Shown: in pieces, positions 37,791 to 51,207 of the stretch | Layout: every line of letters begins with the position of its first letter | Position numbering within the stretch: position 1 is the stretch's first letter | Source of the DNA: Promerops cafer | Lineage: Eukaryota > Chordata > Aves > Passeriformes > Nectariniidae | Length of the DNA stretch: 64,000 nt | Direction: 5' to 3' | NCBI GenBank assembly: GCA_013398275.1 | Contig: VZSE01014931.1 | Coordinates: 124,001 to 188,000, forward strand | The notes under the pieces: model-generated | Database searches by the model: none | Seen by the model: the letters and a program-made list of their open reading frames with translations, nothing else | Told to the model about the DNA's origin: nothing | Translations under genes and position numbers: made by a program

Positions 37791-40700
37791 CTGATCAGAT
37801 GCTGCTTCTGGCAGAATTTTCTCCACGTTTTTTGGACACAGAAGCTCAGCCCACAGACTGTTGTGATCATATACCCTGGGCACTACTTAGGATGGGTAGA
37901 ACAGCACCTTGTTTCACCAGAAAAACATCAGCAATCCGAGTCACCCACAGCTTAATCCTCTTCAAATAAAGACTGACCTGTTTTCAGCCTCTTCTGAGCA
38001 GGGTTGGGGGGAGCATTTCTAGGTGACCTTCCACTGCCTGCAGAAGTCTCAATTCTCCACTCTGTGCTGAAACTCACACCGTCATTTTGTGCTCCTGTAA
38101 AGCTGGTGAAAATGCTTCTATCACTCGTATACCTCCTTTGCTAGTATTTGCATGTCACAGTAAAAGGTAAGAGGGTGTAGAACAATTTGATTTTATTTTC
38201 TTTTGTGGAAGATTCTGATGAGTCCAATGAGATTTTTTGTATGAGTGTGTTTCTTTGGGTCAGGCCCAGGCAACCTGGCAATGAAAACACTCAGTCTCAA
38301 TATATGCTCAGCAACTGAGCAAAGATGGAATGGATTTGGTGCTGCTTGGCTACAGATTATAATGCCTGATTATTGCTAGTGCCTTTGCATGTTTGTTTTC
38401 AATCACATTGACATCATAAAGCGTTATTTACTTTTTTGCAAAAGTCCATTTTCATTTGCCTTTCACTTCTCATCTGCAGCTGCTATGGGTTTGCATTTAG
38501 GCTCCTCATCTCTCTGCCTGTGATACGTAATGATCCTCAGCGATTTTCCTTGCTCTTTGCCCTGAGTTGTTGTCTGTCTGTAAAACAGCCCATTTGGAAT
38601 AACCTCTGGAAATTGCTGTACCGCTCTTGACCAGGAGAGCCCTAGAGGCAAGATCAGTGAGAGGCCTGAGTGAAAGAACATTGCTGCATAGCCTAGTGTC
38701 AGTCTGCATCAGTCCAGCAGTGGGACAGAGTTCGAAAGGAAAAAGAAGGGGGAAGATATAAGTGCTGTGAGATTCAGCCATGCCATTTTTCTTCCACATC
38801 AGAGCTTGGTCCAGGATCAGCTTCTCTGTTACTTTGTACCTTGCTATTGAACCTGGGCTCTCAGTGGGGTGATGGGCCCCTGTTCTTCCTTTTACACACC
38901 TGAGCTTGTTGCCACTGCCATCCTGAGTTAGCTGGCACAGCTGGATGTGTGCTTTAAAGCTTCTGAGTGGCTCTAATGTATGCTTGTGAATGTGTGGCAA
39001 ACATGGAAGGAGAACCATGAGTGCTGGTGGACCTCCATCCTCTCCTTGCACATTTGAAGGGACAACAGAAATTTCCTGGAAAAGAACACCAGAGAGAGCT
39101 GCAGAGAGAACTGCAGAGCAGCCCACTTTGCTGCAGCACGGGTGTTCATGGGATAAAAACCCAGTTTCTTGCTTCATCCTGTCTCTTCCGCAGCCTTCCA
39201 ATAACATTTATTTGGGAATTAGTTGCTGTGCGACCACCATGCCATCACTACAAAAGTGAAGTAAGGATCTGTCAAGCAGTGAGAGATCATTACAGAGCAG
39301 CACTGAAACTACAGGCAGATTCCATGTCCTCTAGAGATTGCTACAGATTTCAGTGTATGGAGATGGTGTTTGTGAAGGGCACAGTACAAAGGACTTCAAA
39401 ATTGTTTAACTAGTCGCTGGTATTTTTCAGGTGCACATCAAGATCTAAGCACTCAGAATTTCCTTCTAACAGCCCCAAAAGTCTGTCTTATAAAAAGAAA
39501 CCTGGAATCCCTATTGCCTGGTACATTTGAGTCCAAGTTGAAAAGGACTAAGGGACAAACAAACACTGGCAGCCAGGTAGGGAGCATTGATCCCCTTGAA
39601 TTGCTGCTCCCCTGATTCTGGGATCCTAAGAATCCCATGTGGGAATCTTAAAGTGTCAAGGGAGATTTTGGTTTCTACACCCTTACAACAGTCAAGAAGC
39701 GTGTGTTAAAGTTTACAAGTTGCCTCCAGAGTAATTTTGGGACTGTAAGAAAATGAGCAGGTCTGCATCAGGTGGCAGGCCCAGGTAAAAGACGAAGACT
39801 GCACTTGTTTTTTAACTTTCTTCTGAAGCTCTTGTAAATGAAAACATGTAGATCAAAAAAATCTGGTGGGAGGAGGAAGTAACTTATGAAGTCCATATAA
39901 TTTTGTTGCTCTGTTGCTAGCAGTTAAGTGGATTAACATGACTTACTTTGATTTCTATGCTTAAGAGGAGAGCAGAAGAAGAAAGGAAAGCATGATACAG
40001 AAAACATGCCATAAGCTTGTTTATTGATCTGGATGAAAGACAGCAGGCTCTCAAGAGACTTCAGATGAAGCCTACATTACTGGCTTTCCATCCCATCACC
40101 CAACACTTACCTGAGCTCTTCCCTGGCAGGCTGCTTCTCCCAGCTCCCTTGAGCTGCAGCGTCGGCATTGCCCCACTTCAGCACTCTTCAGCTGGTGCAG
40201 CCTTTGGATTTGTTAGTGGTTTTAGTACATGTCACCAGAATCGAGGTCAATGGCAGAATTCCTCTCTTACAGCTTGCTTATCATCACAGTATCTAGACAT
40301 TTACCAAGACAGAGGTAAATTCATTATGTGCAGCTTCAAAACTGTTCTATTTTCTATACTTACACCTGAGTCCATTTCCAGACACAGCTTAAATTGTCCA
40401 GTTACTCCTATCTTCAGAATTATTTATCCCAATTGCTTATGCTGTGGTAAACAAAATGCTGTACAATATCCACGCTAATCTGCTGTGGATCAGGGTTTTT
40501 AGGATTTGAATGTTTAGCTGAGCATGTGCACAGCTCATTGACCTGCCATGCAGAACCTGAGCCACTGTTTTCCGAGGTGGTTGTACCACAGAGTCATAAA
40601 AGTTAGGAGTGGAGATATCCTGTTCTGTTATCTGGTCTTTTTTTTGCAGGAAATTCTCAGCAGGATGTTTTCCTAACAAAACTATTCTAGTATTTAGTAC

Positions 40701-42458
40701 AACCTCTTTCAAAAGTGCCTGCATGACAGAATTTGCCAGCTATGTCAAGGTAAAGTCACATTTCAGAGGGGCACAGTGACTGCCGGGGCTGAGAGTCAGC
40801 ATTCAGTGTCTGCTTTTGGCAGTGCTTTCTCTCAGGCTTTCTTTGATGTGTGCTGTCTATGAGCTGGCCAGGTCTGCCATGGGCTTTTTCATTCCTGCTT
40901 CAAACATCATAGTTGTCAGATCTGCTCTGGAAAATCAGGTGCTCCTACGTGTCTTATTTAGATATGTTAGATGTAAGCTGGGTATAATATCAATGGGGGA
41001 AAAAAAAATCCTTGATGTTGGTGCCATTGGCTTCACTCAAACTCACAGCTGAGCCTGCAGGTTGTGTTGAAATGTGTGTGCTTGAAATCAGAAGGCCACA
41101 TCCCAAACAGCACTCAGTGTTTCCACTTCCCACGCAGGCCATGGAGGGTGATGGCTCGCAGCATCTGACAGATTTGAGATCTGTTTTTCCCACATTTTTG
41201 CCCACCAAATCACAACTGTGCACAGGACAGTGCTTTCATCGCAGGGAATGGCACTGTTGTGATAACCTTTGTGACATTACAGGGGCATTTCCTACAGAAG
41301 CAGAGGGGAAAAAATACATGAAGTGTGTGACTTACACAGTGAATCAATTGTGCTGTTCAAGCAGACAGGATCACCTTGGTGCCAGCCATTCATCCTTTTA
41401 AACTGTGTTTATGGCAGCTAAGGGAGAAAAGCCAAGGTGAATTGTAACAAGTTGGGGGTTTTTTAGGCCTGTTTGGTGCTGTTTACCTGTCTCATGCTGT
41501 TTAAATACAGGTGTGTGTGTGTATGGAGGGGTTGTGGCAGCTTAGCCACAGCTAACAGCCAAATTCAGTACTGGAATTTGAGAATGAGACAGGTTTTGGC
41601 TTTTTTTTTTCTTTTTTTGGTTCTGTAAAATGAATTTAGTGCTGGTGAAAAGTATGCACAGACTCCAGGATTGGAGACTGAAGCTCTTTGTCCTTGTAGC
41701 ATTCATTGCCTGACAGGGCAAACCATCCTCTTTCCCAGCTCTGCCGATTTCATCTCTGAGCAGGAGAGACCCTCTGCAGGGATTGTTGGATGCTCTGGTC
41801 CCTTCTATCCCTGGCTGCCACTGGCAAGGAGACAGTGGAAGGCAAAGGAAATGCTATGTGGTGGGAAGGCAGGATTTATCTTTAGCTGCCACTGGTTAGA
41901 AAATCTGGTGTTGTGAATTGTGCTGCACCAGGGCTCGGGTGAGCTGCAGGGAGGAGAGCACAGTTTGATTTGCTCCTGAAACTGTTTCTCAACCAACCTT
42001 ATGCCTAGTGAAAATCAGGCAATGTCAGCAAAAAAGAGAAAAATAAAATGTAATGAATCAGCTTTAAAACTCGTGATTTACAGTAGAAAGTCAGGAAATG
42101 CAGAAAAATATCATATCAGAGATACTGATAATCAAGTATGTTGCCATTTGTACAATGTTGCTCCTTTCCTGTGATTAGGACGCCAGCTGAATATATTAGT
42201 TAGTTCTGTTTTGTTGGTTTTTTTTTTTTTGTACAAAATAACAACTCTTGCTTAGTACAGACTGAAACACTTTTTAAAAGGAAATATTTCCTATTTTAGT
42301 CATTTAAATTGAAACAGGATACTTTTGACCTTTATTGTCGTGGTATTGACATAGCATGATAGGAAGCATGCGCTACTATTGAGGGTAATTGTAGACAATT
42401 TAAAAAAATACTAATGTATAACAAAAGCAAAATGATGAAATAAGAATGTCTACAACTT

Positions 42459-42474
42459 TTTTTTTTTTTTTTTA
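42459..42474. repeat. Poly(T) tract
   Basis: A run of about 16 T in an A/T-rich part of intron 1. Confidence 0.85.
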
Positions 42475-45459
42475 CGGTGCAGGATTCATTGTGGGGAGAA
42501 ATTTTAAAAAAAATCCAAACTATTTCCTGTGAGTCAAAAATCAAAAAGTTGTTGTTCCAGGTGAAATGAAAGGTCTGCATTTATCCTCCTAACAGTTGAA
42601 CTAAAATTAAAATAAAATTAGAGAGGATGTGAAACCTCTACCATGTGGCAGAAACCAGCTACTAAGGAGGCCCTGAGCATCTGCTTATCCTTACAAGGGG
42701 TAGTCTAAGAAAATAACAGAAGGATAAAGTAAAAAATTAAGCCTGCTTCTATTCAGTTCAGTTCAGTGCAGTGTACCCTGAACACATGGCCCAGTCCAGG
42801 TTGGCTAACTTACTGTCTAACTGGGCACTATTCACAGTGACTGGTTAGGGTGTCTGACTTAGCAACCTCCTCCCTGGGGTCCCTCTGTAGCCCATGGAGA
42901 CGCAGAGTTTCTTCTGGAAGGTGGCACTGAAAGTCACAGGATATTGCCTGCATCTCCTGCTGAACCAGCATCTTCCTTGCTCTTTGCTGGCTTTGGTGGA
43001 AGTACAGAAGGCCATCCTCCCACTGGTCACTGGATGGGGTCACTCCCTCTTTTCTTAGCAACTTCTCCTGCTTGGGCTGCTTGGGGATTTAAATAGGGAC
43101 ATGCTTAAAGGTCTCTGCAGGTTAGATCCAAAATGCTCAGTCCAGTGCCAGATGAAGCCTTTGTCAGGCAGGCAAACAATGGGCACCTTGTGTGCTGGTG
43201 GGGAGGTTTGGTGGGTGGCAGCACCATGGCTGGGAAGGACAGGAGAAGGGAGAGCCAGCAGTGCTGGGAGGTGGGAATTTCAGTGCCCATTACTGCCACT
43301 GGAAGCTGGGGGGATCAGAAGGAGGATGACGTGTTGCCTGACCCAGCGAGGGTAGAAGACACGTGTAAAGGAGGTGGAAAAGACCCTGGTGAAGGTGCAT
43401 GTCTGTGTACACTGAACATGGAGGTGATATCCAGTGAGAGTGGAACGAGTTACTGTGACTGCCCTTGTGGTTTATTTTTGTCTAGGGGAAGAGAAGTATT
43501 GTCTTTTGTGTGCAGTATGTTTATAACTCAATTTCCCTTCTGACTGATGCCTTGCTCCACGCTCTCTCATCCTCCTCCATCTGGTTTCTATTGTAGTTTT
43601 AAATGAGGACAGTTTGGCTGTCTGGCAGAACAAGCGGGGTCTGTGTGACACCAGCTGCCCCTTCCAGCTTCTGAGCCTTCTAAGCTTCCAGCACAGTGTT
43701 AATTATAGGAGTGTCAAGACTGGACTCCCTCCCCCCATCTCCTTTCTGTGCCTGCACGTACAGCCCCTGCTGCAAATCCCCATCCACGTCTGATCTTCCT
43801 TTGGGAGAGACCCAGCCCCGTGATTTACATGCCCTGTGACTCTGATAGAGACCGGTTGTAAAGCACATGCCAGAGCCTGTACCTTCCTGCATTCAGGGCT
43901 GATCCCAGCCTCAGTTCATCAGGAGCCACGTCTAAAGTAATCCTACCAGCTCAGAAACTCCTGGAAGTGGGAGAGAGCTGCACTGCTGCTCTAACCTCAC
44001 CACCCCCAAAAGCCCAAAAGGCTAAGCTTTGTAGGAGATCAGAGCTGCTCAGGAATGCCAGAGCTACAGGTCCTGCTCAAAGAAAACATTTATTGTGCTC
44101 CAGTTCCATACAAGTGCTGCATTTAGGGGCTTGATTTGCAGGATGTCGATGTAGTCCCTTCACCTCCAGGGATCTGAGATCGAAGTTTGTAATTTTTAGT
44201 TGCAAGTGGAAAGTGTCTTTTGTGGGAGTTTTTTTGACATCACAAAATTGCCACAAATTTTGGCATAATGGGCTGCTTCTCTTCCTATGAGCCAAAGATC
44301 TGGTATGGCAGGAAATCTTGTACACGATGAATGAAGGACACTGGCAGAGATATGTGGGAAGCCCAGGGTTGGAAAAACAAGGCAAAATGAAGGGCTTCAG
44401 TAAGAGATACTGGCAGAACTCAGTGCATATTGTCTGTTTGCAGTCTATACGTTGTCTCTGCTGGGGAGTTTTCACCCACTTTTAAAAATGGGTTGAATTT
44501 TATACATTTGCTACAGATTGTTCTCCTCAGGCCCTGGTTTTTTGCTTACCTCAACAGATGGATCTAACCTCCTCTTCTTCTTCTGTATAGGGGGTTTGCC
44601 TACCTGCCTGAGGCCTCTTGACCTAATTTACTCCAAGGAAACATAGAACTCAGCCAAAAAAATGGTGTGATTTAATAGGTCTTACTTTTAAGAGGCCAAA
44701 TTAGTCACAACAAACATCAGTATCTGCATTTTTAGCTGGTTTTCTTATTCTTAACACTGAGGTTTTAAAAAGTATCTAATAAAGGATGCTTTGTGCATGG
44801 ACCCCATTTTTTGGCAGCCAGGCACCATCATATGAGGCTTGTCTCCATGAAAGATTGTTAACCTTTAAACAAACCTTGTCATGTGGCTATCGTGATCAAA
44901 TATGTTTTCTGTTCAATTAATTCTTCTTTTTTTCAGGTTGCATGGAGTTCAATGGTTTCTATTCTCTCACTGAGATAGATCTGAGGTGGACATGGATCTG
45001 CCTAACTTTCATTTTTGCTGGTTACATGTCATTTATTCTGAGACTCCTACCAGGAAGGAAATTTTAATATGCCATGTATGCATAGCTTCTACCATAAAGA
45101 TGTTAAAGCCTGATTTTCCAGAAATGGAGATGAGGCCTGAAGTAATTTGTCTTTCCCTTTTTTTTTTTTAGCATTCTCATCATCATATGATCTGAGTTCC
45201 CTGCTGCAGTTCCAGATAATCAGGACTTACTCAGAGATAGGAAGATCCCTTTTTTTGATGTGTCACTTGGACTTTTCTTGGAAGGATATTAAAGAAATTT
45301 CGTACTTCCTTTTTTTATTCGCTCTGTCTCCTTCCACACCATTTAGTCCACATAGGAAGTAGGTGTTGCATGCACTGAAAGGAATGCTTCCCAGGTTGTT
45401 TCCTTTCTGGAAGGCTCTTATGCACCTTCCCCTCCAAAGTCCTTGAGGAATACCATAAT

Positions 45460-45493
45460 ACCATAACTCTGTGACTACCATAACTCTGTGACT
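45460..45493. repeat. Exact 17-bp tandem duplication
   Basis: The unit accataactctgtgact occurs twice head to tail without a mismatch, at 45460-45476 and 45477-45493. A partial ataccata precedes it. Confidence 0.95.
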
Positions 45494-47203
45494 GTTGTGG
45501 ACAAAGCTTTGACTCTGTAGACCTCACCTGTTCTCTTTGCAATTTCATGGTTTCATGAACACTGTTGTAGGCTTAGGGCTTCTACCGTGAGCTCCACCCA
45601 ACAACTTGAGGGTCTTGAAAATCGGCACAAGGGCTTTGAGTGTGACACAGCATGACCAATGAACCCATGTTATGAGTGCCTGCTCAAAAACCCCATGAAG
45701 TCAATATTTCCCTGTTGTTTTGGAGAAGCTCCTTTGGCTGAGAAGAATCAGTTTGTTTGGACCATTCAGGCTTCCAAGTAATCACTGAGACTTTGTGTAT
45801 GTCTGCATTTGAGTTGGCCAAAAGACAAGAGAAGGGACACACAAAAGGACTTCTTTACTTCCCTCAGCAAGTCAGGAGGCAGAAGGGCAGCACTTCCCTG
45901 ACTGACTGGCTCATTAGTAGTGTGTCACTGAGGTGGGTGCAAGCTTGGAGCCCTTCTCACCAGAGCCTGTGCCCTGCAGTGCTTGGCAGGGACAGGTCCA
46001 CTCATGAGCTGGCGCTGGCCTCAGTGGCTCCCATGGGAAATAATAAAATAAGGAAAATTAATAAAGTACTAACTGTTTTTGTTCAGGCTGTCATTGGAGT
46101 GCTGTCTTTGGATGCCATCTGACGAAGCACACTTTAATATGTCATTATAGCCCAGAACTTTGAGCAGAAGAACTCAGGGAAGGTCCAGCCAGAGGCATTG
46201 TCTCCAGGGTGTCACAAAGATGCAGTAATTGCTATGCCTGGCTTTCCAGTCAAATCTATGGCTTAGTTGGTTTTCCTCCATACAGCTTTTGAAACGTACA
46301 GTGCAGCAGTCAGCATTTCAGCAGGGAACTTCTGACTTGTGCATTTACTGACTTTTGTGCCTATGGCTGTGTGAAGCATTGCATTAAATACACAGTAGTT
46401 TCTAGCACCTAATAAGGAAGGGCTTTCTTACTGTTATTGTTATAGCTTGGGTTGTTATAGTACTGGGGACAGGGAGGCTTGATCTGACCAAGAGAATGGG
46501 GTGTTCTTATACCTATATAATGGGGAAAAAATAAACATATACTTTGGGTCCAAGTCTGGATGTAAATGTTGTGCCTCAGGCTCCTCTCAGCTTTAAGACT
46601 GGTTAAGTCTTTGTCTAGTTATGCTGATGGAGTTCTTTTGAAGCCGATGTCAGGTTTTGTCAGTGTGCAGATCTAGTCAATATTTGAACTTTATACCCCC
46701 TCAGTGGGATTTATGAGCACTAAACTGTGGGTATGTAGGCTTATATGGAAGTGTGAATGCTTCTCTGATTTTTATCCAAGCCAATGAGACCTTTTGGCAC
46801 AATTCAGCGAGGCTGGAGCTCTATACTGGGGAGGGTGGAGGTTCCCAGGACCTCATGCTTTACCACATGCTTTCAATTAGAATGAAAGAGCTTATTTTAT
46901 TTTATTTTGGAAGAGAAAGGAAGAGAGGGAAACCCTACCTTTCTTTCTGCTATGTTACTGTGACTTCAGGGTCAGTCATTGTCACATGTCAATGAACATT
47001 GCATGGCATAACCACAGCATATCCTCACGGCCACTTTGCAGGGGTTATTTTTGATTTGCCCCGTGTTTCTCTCATTGCTGTACCCTTCCCTGCATCCACA
47101 GAGACCCTCTGCTGTTTTTTCATGGAACTGTCTCCTCTGTGGTGACTTGTGGGAGCTGTCAGTGTGTATTCATTGGACATCTTGCTTTGCTTTCCTCTCG
47201 TAG

Positions 47204-47306
47204 TCCCTTACGTGCTGAAGAGCTGTGCGGAGTTCATTGAGACTCATGGCATCGTGGATGGGATCTACCGGCTCTCAGGAGTGACATCCAACATACAGAA
47301 GTTGAG
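47204..47306 (+). CDS. ARHGAP31: ARHGAP31 coding exon 2 (arginine finger)
   Basis: Acceptor tctcgtag; encodes codon 34 (split) to part of codon 68, reading VPYVLKSCAEFIETHG then IVDGIYRLSGVTSNIQKL. GIYRLSG contains R56, the catalytic arginine finger that is inserted into the GTPase active site to speed GTP hydrolysis. VPYV replaces VPQV of the human protein as I recall it; otherwise the block is nearly invariant. The donor is TTGAG|gtaagg and two bases of the next arginine codon carry over. Confidence 0.98.
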
Positions 47307-47792
47307 GTAAGGGCAACGTCTGGGAGTGTCAGAGGGATTCAGGGACATTGCTCAGTGCCTTGTTGGTGTTAGTCCCTCAGGTACAGACTGTGGCCAACAG
47401 AGCTTCACACTGATGCAGAAGATAAACAGTCTTTGAAGTTGGTAACAGGGGAAGACAACATTTTAGGGATTAGCCCAAAAAACCCTATATCTCCCTCTGC
47501 ATCTATTAGTGGGAAAGGCATGGAGGGTCTCAGAGCAAATGCTGAGTTGCTCTCTCTCACTTTGGGACAAAGCAATCTCTTTATATCAGTTTGAGGTCCA
47601 CTCCCTGTGTTAGGGCTGGACACTAATTGAAATCTCAGGGCCTGAACTTGGGACACAATCTGGGCCAGCCTGCAGAGACATCTCTGCTTTCCCATTTGTT
47701 TTTTCTCTAGCTGTAAATGAGTACTTAGGGTGGAGTACTGGCCTGCTACAGCTCTTATTCACCCATATTGTTATGTTTCCATATTGTTTCAG
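47307..47792 (+). other. ARHGAP31: Intron 2 of ARHGAP31 (486 bp)
   Basis: Short GT-AG intron (gtaagg ... gtttcag). Nothing else is seen in it. Confidence 0.95.
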
Positions 47793-47937
47793 ACAAGAGT
47801 TTGTTTCTGACCAATGCCCAGATCTGACAAGGGAAGTTTACCTCCAGGACATCCACTGTGTGGGGTCACTCTGCAAGCTGTACTTCAGGGAGCTGCCCAA
47901 CCCTCTCCTCACTTATGAGCTCTACAAGAAATTCACG
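47793..47937 (+). CDS. ARHGAP31: ARHGAP31 coding exon 3 (RhoGAP core)
   Basis: Encodes residues 68-116: QEFVSDQCPDLTREVYLQD, then HCVGSLCKLYFRELPNPLLT and YELYKKFT. The K-x-x-x-R pair in KLYFRELP (K96, R100) and the ELPNPLLT loop are RhoGAP signature elements that support the arginine finger and the GTPase contact. The donor is ACG|gtgaga and the frame ends in phase 0. The open frame continues into the intron with no homology, which marks the exon edge. Confidence 0.98.
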
Positions 47938-50129
47938 GTGAGACCCTTGGCTGTTCTTGTTCCTCTCCAGCAGTGTGGATGTGCTGCAGATTCCTCCATG
48001 ACAGCTGTTTGGGATTCACTCCAGTGTCCTGGCTTCTGGTGCATCTATCCATATAAACACTTCTCAGTGCTCTTCCCTTCTCATCTCCTGTTGGCTCTCT
48101 TTCCCTGTCCTTGTTTCTTTTCACCATTTCATGTTTATTTCTCTCAGTTTGTCTGCTGTTTCCTCCCCTTCATCTTGCTCATTTTTTCACTGCATTGCTT
48201 CCCAGCCGACTCCTTTTCTCCCCATTGTGCACCTCCTCCCAGCACTACTAATTCTCTTTCTTTTCCTTGTTACTGTCCATCACTGAGGGTCTTCTGGGTC
48301 ACCTGGGCTTGTGATCATAATCACAGGGGTGTGGTTTCCTCCTCCCTGTCCCTCCAACTGACCCTGACACCTGCACAAACTGATTGCCCAGCCCATGTGT
48401 AAACTATCAACTTTTCTGCATCTGTCACATTTTTCATTTCTTTATAGGACCACAAATGAGGATACTGGTAATGCCAGATACAGCATATCAGGTCCATCAT
48501 TATCACATTATAAATACAAATGGCAGAGGAAAGTGGCAACTGGCCAAGCAGAAATCTCTAACTTTGTTTAAAGAGATTACGATTCAAAGAGTCGTTACTT
48601 GATTCTGGAAAACAGCCATAGATTATACGTGGATACAGTTGGAGCAGACTGCGGGGGAGCAGAAATATAAGACCACAAAGCCTGAATTTTTAAGAGACTT
48701 GGCTAATTTTGATGACAGATAATATTTTATTAAAAGGTGGCACAGCAAGCTATGCTTGTTATTAAAGCTGCCTGTTTCTTAGCACTCTAAATCTACTTTC
48801 GGTTTTTTATAACACCAACAAATTTACATCCCATCACTAAGGCTGAAATCTTGCATGCTGAAGGCATGCACTTTCAGCTAAAAGAATTCTCCAACTTCTT
48901 AAGATAACTGGTGTGGGGGATGGGTAAAATTGTTTTCTCAGTGTTGGAAACATCCGTCCTTTGTTAAGAATTTCTGTCATCCTACTCTTTCCCATTTGCT
49001 GGGAGGAGGTGGCGACAGCCATTGCCAAAACTGTCAGATGTTGCAGAGGAGAAGTTCTGCAAAATCAGGTGTTGCTGTCTGAGTTGCCTCTGTCCCGAAT
49101 CAAGCACTTCCAAGTGACACTGCTGTGGCACAGGAGGCACTGGGAGAGATCCATGGGGTCCTCACAAGAAGACACTCTCCAAAGTCTCCCTTTTGCCTGC
49201 TCTGGGAAGAGGTGTCAGTGCAAGGGGTGCTTGCTGTTGGGCAAAGCCAGATGGGACCAGCCAAGCAGGAACTTGCTGTAAGAAGTCAGGTAGCTGTTAG
49301 GGACACAACTCTGCTGGGGATGGTGGGGTGGGGAGTGGCTCGCTGTGCTGCCTGACAGATGTGCAGTAATGTTGGGTGTCTTGCTGTTCCAGTGCCAAAT
49401 TTTAAGTAAGATTGGTCTTTGTTTCAAGGTGATGTGTAGTCAAATCTTCAGGGAAAATCCTGAGCACATTTCAAAAATTGACCGGTGTCCTCAGGATATA
49501 AGGATTCTGAGGATATGGGGTAGGATGGCTGGAGACAGTCAGGATGAATAGGATCTTGACAATACAGGGTATCATTCAACCGTTCACTGTAACTGATGAG
49601 TCTCATTCTTGTTGGAGCTATTTGGCTGGTGTCTTCCTGGCTATCACTACTGATTTATGAAAGAAAAAATGCTCTAAAGGAAACACTAAGATTTAGATGG
49701 AAACTTTTTTTAGGAAAGAATGTTTGCTGAAAAGTGAAGTTTTGGGATGATGACTTGCAGATTTTCAGTAGATACATTTGGTAAATAGCTTTATTCAAAA
49801 AACAAAAGGAAAAACATTTCTGTAACTGTCCTAGTGTTTCTTTTACAAGTACTTTCTAAAGGAAATGTTTCAACATTACATCAACACATCTAACTTGCAT
49901 AAAATGTCTTTCAGAAAAGGGTTAAATAGTTCCAAATTTAAATTATAATTTCTGCAACTAATGTTTGAGTGTGATGCTTTTGGTCAACCTTGAACAGTTG
50001 TTTTCTAAAATCTTATGCCAGTTTCCCAAAATGTTATCACTTTGGGTTGACCTAAAAGGCTTTTTTTTTAATCGCTGGCTTTTTTCAGTTTTTCCACTTA
50101 GCCACAAAATCCATTATTCATGTAAGCCT

Positions 50130-50420
50130 GCTCAGTAGGGATTTATAATTGGTAACCCAGCTGACAGGAAGCACAGTCAGATACCAAGAGGAAAGGAAGA
50201 AAAAAGACCAATTCCCCAAGGAGCAGAAAACCCACTAGGAGCGTGTGTGTGCGTGGGGTGTCTGAACAGGGAACAGTGGCAGCTGTACCTCAGCAGACGA
50301 GTGCTGCTAGGAATAAAGAACACATGCTAATCCCAGCCTGACTGAGCCAGAGCTGTCTCTGAGTTGGGATAGGCTGCACTTTGAGTCACCACAGTGATTC
50401 AGAGATTTCTGTGTCAGGAA
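50130..50420. promoter_or_regulatory. Candidate intronic regulatory element (AP-1/ETS-like words)
   Basis: The stretch contains CAGGAAGC and GAGGAAAG words (ETS-like), AGATAC (GATA-like), a TGAGTCAC AP-1 word near 50.38 kb and a second half-site close by. The cluster sits in intron 3, between GAP-domain exons. Supported by motifs only. Confidence 0.2.
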
Positions 50421-51172
50421 AGTCAAATTCTTAATGACTAGGGAAGGCTTGGCCTTTTGGTCATCACTGTGTCAAGTTCCCAGGTGTAACATCCCGGTCA
50501 TGACCTCACTGGCTATAAATTTTTGCCAGATGATTGCCATCTTGTATCCTGGTGATGGATGGCTGTTTCTCAGGACAGATAAGTTGGCTCTGCTAGGCTT
50601 GTTCTAGCCTGGGCATAGAGGGACCCAGTACTCCCTCAGAGCAAATCAGCTCTAGGAGGCCAAGCTTACCTTCTCTCTCTGGACTTTATTGCACTTGTTA
50701 ACCTGGGCTCATGAATTGCGCACTCCCAGAATCACTAGTGGAGTTAAAAAAAAATCTTAAATGGCAAAAATTCATACCATGATGAACAGATATGCAATAA
50801 ATGGAATTATTAGTTCTTCCTGGAATTCTGTATTCTGTGGCTGTAGTCTGCAGTTTTGGAGGGCTCCTCAGATTTCAAAAGCGCAGCTCGTGTGGGTCAG
50901 ACATGTGGCTTGGAGGACTGAACAGGTCATGACCTCAGAGAAGCTGGTATTCACTTGCTGTCTAATCATTAGGTCTTTGAGACCTGGAAGGTTGAACATG
51001 GAAATGAAAATGTGCACCAGGGGAGAAAATATTGTGTACAATCTAGTTGAAATCTAGTGCTTTAGGTGCACCAGTTAAAGATTTTATTTCTCTCAGTCTC
51101 CATCTTTGGACAAGGCTGTTCAACTGGAAACATTGTATTAAGATTACAAGAGCTCTTATACTTCAGGTTTCT

Positions 51173-51173
<1 letters not shown>

Positions 51174-51204
<31 letters not shown>
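51174..51204. repeat. T31 homopolymer
   Basis: An uninterrupted run of 31 T, the longest homopolymer in the window. It is in intron 3 about 1.34 kb before exon 4. It may be a reversed poly(A) tail, but no retroposed body is recognised next to it. Confidence 0.9.

Positions 51205-51207
<3 letters not shown>

Larger units (their letters stand above)
11727..47203 (+). other. ARHGAP31: Intron 1 of ARHGAP31 (35.5 kb)
   Basis: The intron is bounded by gtaaat at 11727 and tctcgtag ending at 47203. I found no conserved coding sequence of another gene on either strand. It contains a CR1 copy on the - strand (20131-20690), two copies of a ~215 bp sequence (17921-18146 and 21100-21312), low-complexity A/C and A/T tracts, a CpG-rich patch (34320-34600) and a 17-bp tandem duplication (45460-45493). 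Large first introns of developmental genes commonly hold enhancers; a few candidate spots are listed separately. Confidence 0.9.

Noticed and set aside
47938..48402. Continuation of the exon 3 frame to about 209 codons
   Set aside because: Homology to RhoGAP stops exactly at ACG|gtgaga and resumes at exon 4; the extension is intronic read-through.
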